Below are positions 60,467 to 64,000 of a stretch of DNA of 64,000 nt, one piece after another. The DNA comes from Hydrogenovibrio sp. 3SP14C1 (GTDB lineage Bacteria; Pseudomonadota; Gammaproteobacteria; Thiomicrospirales; Thiomicrospiraceae): NCBI RefSeq assembly GCF_029625905.1, contig NZ_JARTLM010000002.1, positions 216,422 through 280,421 on the forward strand, read 5' to 3'. The notes under the pieces are model-generated. The model did not search any database. It saw only the letters and a program-made list of their open reading frames with translations, and had not been told where the DNA came from. Numbering within the stretch: the first letter of the stretch is position 1; each line of letters opens with the position of its first letter. A program made the translations under genes and the position numbers.

Positions 60467-60961
60467 ATGAGCGACATCATCACTTACCACGACAATATAA
60501 AAGCCGTTATTGAGGCCACGTTTCCGAGTTTGAAAACGGTGGCGGCTTATCGCATTGGTGAAAAGCTAAATACCCCGGCTTTGCTTTATGAAGTAGAGCA
60601 AATGGATTTTGGCCAGCGCATCAGCAATGGCAAAACGCCTGTGAATTTGAACGTGGCTTTGCATTGTGTTTTGAGTGCAAAAACCACAAATGTTGGGCTA
60701 CAGGTAAGAAGCTTTGCAACGATGGTGATTGATCTGCTCAAGGATGAATACTTCGAGCTGCCAGATGATTGTGAAGCGCCTTATAACATCCAAGCATTAC
60801 CGGGTGAGTTCAAGCCGGGAAAAGATGGGTTTGAAAGTTTTGTGGTGACATTTAACCAGGTTCTTTATGTTGGCGATGCGGAATTTGATTTCAGCGGTGT
60901 TGCAGTGTCAGAAATCACTTTCACATCGGCTGATGGCGATACAACCACTTTGACGCCATAG
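60467..60961 (+). CDS. Tail completion-like protein
   Basis: The 164-residue product lies directly before the P2-type V-W-J-I-H genes, where P2 has tail-completion genes R and S. It shows a small alpha/beta pattern (HDNIKAVIEATFPSLKTVAAY, LNTPALLYEVEQMDFGQR) like Mu gp37-type or other tail terminators. There is no strong signature; the call rests on position. Confidence 0.5.
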   Translation: MSDIITYHDNIKAVIEATFPSLKTVAAYRIGEKLNTPALLYEVEQMDFGQRISNGKTPVNLNVALHCVLSAKTTNVGLQVRSFATMVIDLLKDEYFELPDDCEAPYNIQALPGEFKPGKDGFESFVVTFNQVLYVGDAEFDFSGVAVSEITFTSADGDTTTLTP

Positions 60962-60969
60962 GATTGATA

Positions 60970-61635
60970 ATGATTGAGTATGGAAAGATTGAACAACAGG
61001 ATTTTTCAGGAGATGTGCTGATGTATCGCGTGCGTATGAGTACCGGCGAGCTTTCTCCTTGGATGATTGCTACAACTCAATCTGCTGGAACTTCTCGTAA
61101 AAATGCACCGCTTTCAAAGGGAACACAGGTTGCAGTATTCATGCCATCTATTTATGAGGGCATTATCTTTGGTGCAATCAATTCAAAAGATGCTAAGGCC
61201 GTCTCGCAAAGCGACAAGATTGACCGAACAGAATATGACGATGGTGCGGTGATTGAATACGATCAGGAAACCCATTCACTAAAAGCGACTTTGCCTGCCG
61301 GCGGTAAAACACATTTAGATAGCAGTGGCGGCATTACATTTGATGGCGATATGACCCTGAATGGCAATATGGATATTCAAGGCGACCTATCCGTTTCAGG
61401 CGATACCAGTATTGGTGGCAAGATTGATGTTACAGGCAATGGTTCTATTGGCGGAAATCTTTCTGTTGCTGGTATTTGCGGTGTTGGAAGTTTGGCTGCA
61501 GCATCAGGAGGTGGTGCAGTGCCTTGTACTGGTGGTATGGATGTTACGGACGGTGACTTGGTGGCAAATGGTATTAGTCTGACAAATCACGCCCATATCG
61601 ACTCGCAGGGCGGAACTACGAGCGTACCATCATGA
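60970..61635 (+). CDS. Baseplate assembly protein V (spike)
   Basis: The 221-residue product has an N-terminal OB-like domain (YRVRMSTGELSPWMIATTQS, KGTQVAVFMPSIYEGIIFGA) and a C-terminal repeat-rich region with alternating Gly and polar residues (MTLNGNMDIQGDLSVSGDTS), ending in SLTNHAHIDSQGG, all typical of P2 gpV spikes that puncture the outer membrane. I start at ATG 60970 (AGGA 6 nt ahead) rather than the in-frame TTG two codons earlier. Confidence 0.9.
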   Translation: MIEYGKIEQQDFSGDVLMYRVRMSTGELSPWMIATTQSAGTSRKNAPLSKGTQVAVFMPSIYEGIIFGAINSKDAKAVSQSDKIDRTEYDDGAVIEYDQETHSLKATLPAGGKTHLDSSGGITFDGDMTLNGNMDIQGDLSVSGDTSIGGKIDVTGNGSIGGNLSVAGICGVGSLAAASGGGAVPCTGGMDVTDGDLVANGISLTNHAHIDSQGGTTSVPS

Positions 61636-61979
61636 TTGGCATGGATAGAAATACCGGAAAGGTTATTTCCGATGAAGTTTATTTAAAAGACAGAATTCAA
61701 AGCTGTCTTTCCATGCGCTTGGGTACGCACCCGATGCGGAGAGAAAAGGGGTCGCGCATTCCGGATTTAATCGACGCCCCGACCAACAGTGCGAATTTGT
61801 TTGAAATGAAAGTGGCTGTTGTTGATGCGTTGAATAATAGCGCCAATGGGTTTTCTGATTTGAACGTGACAAAGATCATAATTAACCCTGTAACAAATCC
61901 TGGCACCGTGACGTTTGATATTGTTCACAAACAAAATGGCGTTGCTGAAACATTAAGTGGAATTGAGGTTTCTCGATGA
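61632..61979 (+). CDS. Baseplate protein W (gp25-like)
   Basis: The 115-residue product has the GPW/gp25 pattern: VYLKDRIQSCLSMRLGTHPM followed by RREKGSRIPDLID, which is diagnostic of the baseplate wedge protein. It overlaps the V gene stop by 4 bp and the J gene start by 4 bp. Confidence 0.92.
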   Translation: MIGMDRNTGKVISDEVYLKDRIQSCLSMRLGTHPMRREKGSRIPDLIDAPTNSANLFEMKVAVVDALNNSANGFSDLNVTKIIINPVTNPGTVTFDIVHKQNGVAETLSGIEVSR

Positions 61980-62872
61980 ATATAGACCTGAGCAAATTAC
62001 CAGCGCCGGAAGTCATTAGTACGCTGGATTATGAAACGATTCTGGAAGAAATGAAGTCTGATGCCACAATTAGATTGGCCGCGATTGGCATCACCTATTC
62101 CGGTGAGCCTCATGATCCGATTACAAAAGAGCTTGAAACAGCTGCTTTGCGTGAATTGAAAATCAGGCAGGATCATAACGAAAAAGCCACACAAATCATG
62201 CTTGCCTATGCAAAAGGAACCAACCTAGATGCATTAGGAGCTTTGCCATTCATTGACACACCAAGACTGACCATAATGCCAGAAGACAAAACCACCACAC
62301 CGCCAACGCCTGCAGTGAAAGAAGAAGATGAACCTTATAGAGACAGAATGCAGCTTTCATACAACAAGATGACAACTGCCGGTTCTGCTGGAAGCTATAG
62401 ATATCATGCAAAAACGGCATCTGGTTCCGTGAAGGATGTGAGCGCTATTGCAGGCGGTTCCGGGGTTGTTTTAGTAACGATTTTGAGTAATGTCGGTGAT
62501 GGTGCTGCTAATCAGGCGCTTATAGATCTGGTTCAGGCTTATCTTGACCCAGAAGATATTCGTCCTTTGTCGGACACGCCACAAGTACAATCTGCTGAGA
62601 TTTTGACTTATACCATCAACGCCAGTCTGACGCTTTATCCTGGAACTGTAATCGATACAGTTTTAAGTGAAGTCAATGCGTCTATTGCCAAGTTTTGCAG
62701 TGATAAGCATAAACTCGGCTACGATATTACACTCTCAGCAGTACATGCAGCATTGAACCTATCTGGTGTTCAGAATGTCACACTAACAGAATTCAATGAG
62801 GTTTCGTGCAATGAACAGCAAGCCCCCTATTGTTCATCAGTAAATGTCACTGTCGGAGGTACAGGTGTCTGA
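61976..62872 (+). CDS. Baseplate assembly protein J
   Basis: The 298-residue product matches P2 gpJ: YETILEEMKSDATIRLAAIG, AKGTNLDALGALPFI, EPYRDRMQLSYNKMTTAGSA and YRYHAKTASGSVKDVSAIAG, followed by VVLVTILSNVGDGAA. It forms the baseplate edge with gpW and gpI. It overlaps both neighbours. Confidence 0.93.
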   Translation: MNIDLSKLPAPEVISTLDYETILEEMKSDATIRLAAIGITYSGEPHDPITKELETAALRELKIRQDHNEKATQIMLAYAKGTNLDALGALPFIDTPRLTIMPEDKTTTPPTPAVKEEDEPYRDRMQLSYNKMTTAGSAGSYRYHAKTASGSVKDVSAIAGGSGVVLVTILSNVGDGAANQALIDLVQAYLDPEDIRPLSDTPQVQSAEILTYTINASLTLYPGTVIDTVLSEVNASIAKFCSDKHKLGYDITLSAVHAALNLSGVQNVTLTEFNEVSCNEQQAPYCSSVNVTVGGTGV

Positions 62873-63428
62873 TATTGAGTCAATACTACCATCTAATAGT
62901 ACGCCGCTCGAATTGGCACTTGAACAGGTAATAAACAGACCAATTCCAAACCTGATTGGCGATATGTGGAACCCAGACACTTGCCCGGCTGAATTGCTTG
63001 GTTATTTGGCATTCAGTCTGGCAGTTGAAGTTTGGGATGATGGCTGGACTGAGTCCATAAAACGACAAGTCATCAAATCATCGATTCCTGAATATGAAAT
63101 AAAAGGAACGGTCGCAGCTGTGAAGCTTGCTCTTTCTAAAGCTGGGCTTGGTGATAATCAGATCGTTGAAGGGCGCAATAACTTCACATACGACGGTTCA
63201 GCAAGTTATGACGGGTTTCCTTTGTATTCCGATTCTGATGGGTGGAATGAGTACAAAGTCATCTTGCAGGGGTTATTAAGTGTTGACCAGGCAAATATAG
63301 CCAAGGATTTATTAGCAAAAGCAGCCCCGGCCAGGTGTGAGCTATGGGGTTTTGACTTTACACAAGCAATACCGCTCTATAACGGCGAGATTAACTACGA
63401 CGGAATTTATACGATGGGAGTAGTCTGA
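62865..63428 (+). CDS. Tail protein I (baseplate)
   Basis: The 187-residue product fits P2 gpI: ESILPSNSTPLELALEQVIN, NPDTCPAELLGYLAFSLAVEVWD and the later IPEYEIKGTVAAVKLALSKAG. I start at GTG 62865 (GGAGG 7 nt ahead), which overlaps the J stop; the longer frame from 62844 is less likely. The fibre gene starts at its stop codon (TGATG). Confidence 0.9.
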   Translation: MSDIESILPSNSTPLELALEQVINRPIPNLIGDMWNPDTCPAELLGYLAFSLAVEVWDDGWTESIKRQVIKSSIPEYEIKGTVAAVKLALSKAGLGDNQIVEGRNNFTYDGSASYDGFPLYSDSDGWNEYKVILQGLLSVDQANIAKDLLAKAAPARCELWGFDFTQAIPLYNGEINYDGIYTMGVV

Positions 63429-64000
63429 TGACAGATTTAGTTGAACAATCACAATTTGATACGGTTTATCAGTTAGAAACGACTGATAAGGTTTTGGCTG
63501 GCCCTGGCGGCATTGCTAACAGGCAGGCACAGCAGCTTGCTAATAGAACAAAATGGCTGAAAGATCAGCTTGATGCACTTGTCAGTGGTGCGCCTGGTGC
63601 GCTCGATACGCTGAATGAGTTAGCCGCTGCCTTGGGTGATGATGCAAACTTTGCATCGACGGTCACCAATGCTTTGGCAACCAAGGCAAGCTTGGATCAT
63701 GTTGATAAATACCGTCAATCAACGACTGTTGACTTTGCAAGTGATGCTCAACTTGACCTGACAGCTGATGCTTCACAAGAGTTCGGTATCATTCTTATGA
63801 CTGATACTGGTGGAGTGCTTACTGCCCAACAAAACGTATTGATGTCTTCAACTCAAAGAGATTTTGTTGTCTATAACAACACAGCTCAGACTTTGATATT
63901 CAAAACATCAGGTGGAACAGGTATTGATGTTCCTTCCAATAGCTTTGATTTATTGCGATGTGATGGAGCAAACATCACAAGACAGTTAATGGCTCCTGCC
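63428..64000 (+). CDS. Tail fibre protein H-like, 5' part (cut by window edge)
   Basis: The frame runs open to the right edge for 191 codons: MTDLVEQSQFDTVYQLETTD, GGIANRQAQQLANRTKWLKDQLD and GALDTLNELAAALGDDANFASTV, a signature of phage tail fibres, followed by a beta-rich adhesin-like part. It recognises the host surface. The start overlaps the gpI stop (TGATG). The C-terminal receptor-binding part is outside the window. Confidence 0.9.
   Translation, partial: MTDLVEQSQFDTVYQLETTDKVLAGPGGIANRQAQQLANRTKWLKDQLDALVSGAPGALDTLNELAAALGDDANFASTVTNALATKASLDHVDKYRQSTTVDFASDAQLDLTADASQEFGIILMTDTGGVLTAQQNVLMSSTQRDFVVYNNTAQTLIFKTSGGTGIDVPSNSFDLLRCDGANITRQLMAPA

Larger units (their letters stand above)
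33375..64000. mobile_element. Prophage, left portion (lambda-like head, P2-like tail)
   Basis: A continuous block of phage genes from int to a tail-fibre gene cut by the window edge: integration, early leftward operon, immunity, replication, terminase, lysis, head and baseplate modules. Reading frames of the essential modules are intact. The right end is not in the window, so completeness cannot be judged. Confidence 0.97.

Overview
The window reads as a gammaproteobacterial chromosome (about 33.4 kb) followed by the left part of an integrated temperate phage (about 30.6 kb, running off the right edge). Housekeeping gene content and order (der, rsgA, orn, ilvIHC, rpsP-rimM-trmD-rplS, xerD-dsbC), moderate GC, small c-type cytochromes and an MSHA-type pilus assembly operon suggest a Thiomicrospira/Hydrogenovibrio-like sulfur oxidiser. 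That placement is inference from general gene content; no 16S gene or database match is available here.

Chromosomal part. 1-6.5 kb: the 3' part of der, then on the minus strand an FAD/Fe-S D-2-hydroxyacid dehydrogenase, serA and two small periplasmic cytochromes c. 6.8-10.6 kb: a tiny membrane protein, rsgA, a pterin dehydratase, a Ste24-type membrane protease and orn. 10.6-14.1 kb: the ilvI-ilvH-ilvC branched-chain operon behind a probable attenuator. 14.4-24.6 kb: eight tightly packed genes for an MSHA-type pilus machine (MshM, L, N, E, G, I, J, K-like) with no pilin gene. 24.7-33.3 kb: rmuC, the ribosomal operon rpsP-rimM-trmD-rplS, xerD, dsbC, an uncharacterised acidic/coiled-coil gene pair and an RluA-type pseudouridine synthase.

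Prophage part. The left end interrupts the first codons of a low-molecular-weight protein tyrosine phosphatase gene. Going inward there is an IHF consensus site, three 9-bp repeats with 11-bp period (likely integrase arm sites), then int and an overlapping xis, an arrangement like the lambda P' arm. A leftward early operon (int to 41.2 kb) carries an adenine and a cytosine DNA methyltransferase, a MazG-like protein, several small proteins and a structured non-coding segment resembling C4-type phage immunity RNA. The immunity region 41.2-44.6 kb is bounded by two operator pairs sharing the 17-bp pattern TTTATCT-N3-AGATAAA. Between them lie a BRCT-domain gene and a three-gene operon of repressor, HipA-like kinase and a DUF3037-like protein, in the position of lambda cI-rexAB. 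To the right come Cro-like and CII-family regulators, a primase-helicase, a mirror-symmetric array of 12 iterons (probable replication origin), an exonuclease, terminase genes, a Mor-like activator, a lysis cassette, lambda-type head genes (gpW, portal, S49 protease, decoration, capsid, connector, Z-like) and P2-type baseplate genes (V, W, J, I, H). The phage is therefore probably a myovirus with a lambda-like head and a P2-like tail. Tail sheath, tube and attR should lie beyond the right edge.

Most noteworthy: the repressor/kinase/DUF3037 lysogeny operon flanked by OL/OR-like operators, the symmetric iteron origin, the C4-like RNA candidate, the repeat-bearing cytosine methyltransferase, and a 10-bp palindrome (CCAGGCCTGG) that recurs far more often than chance.
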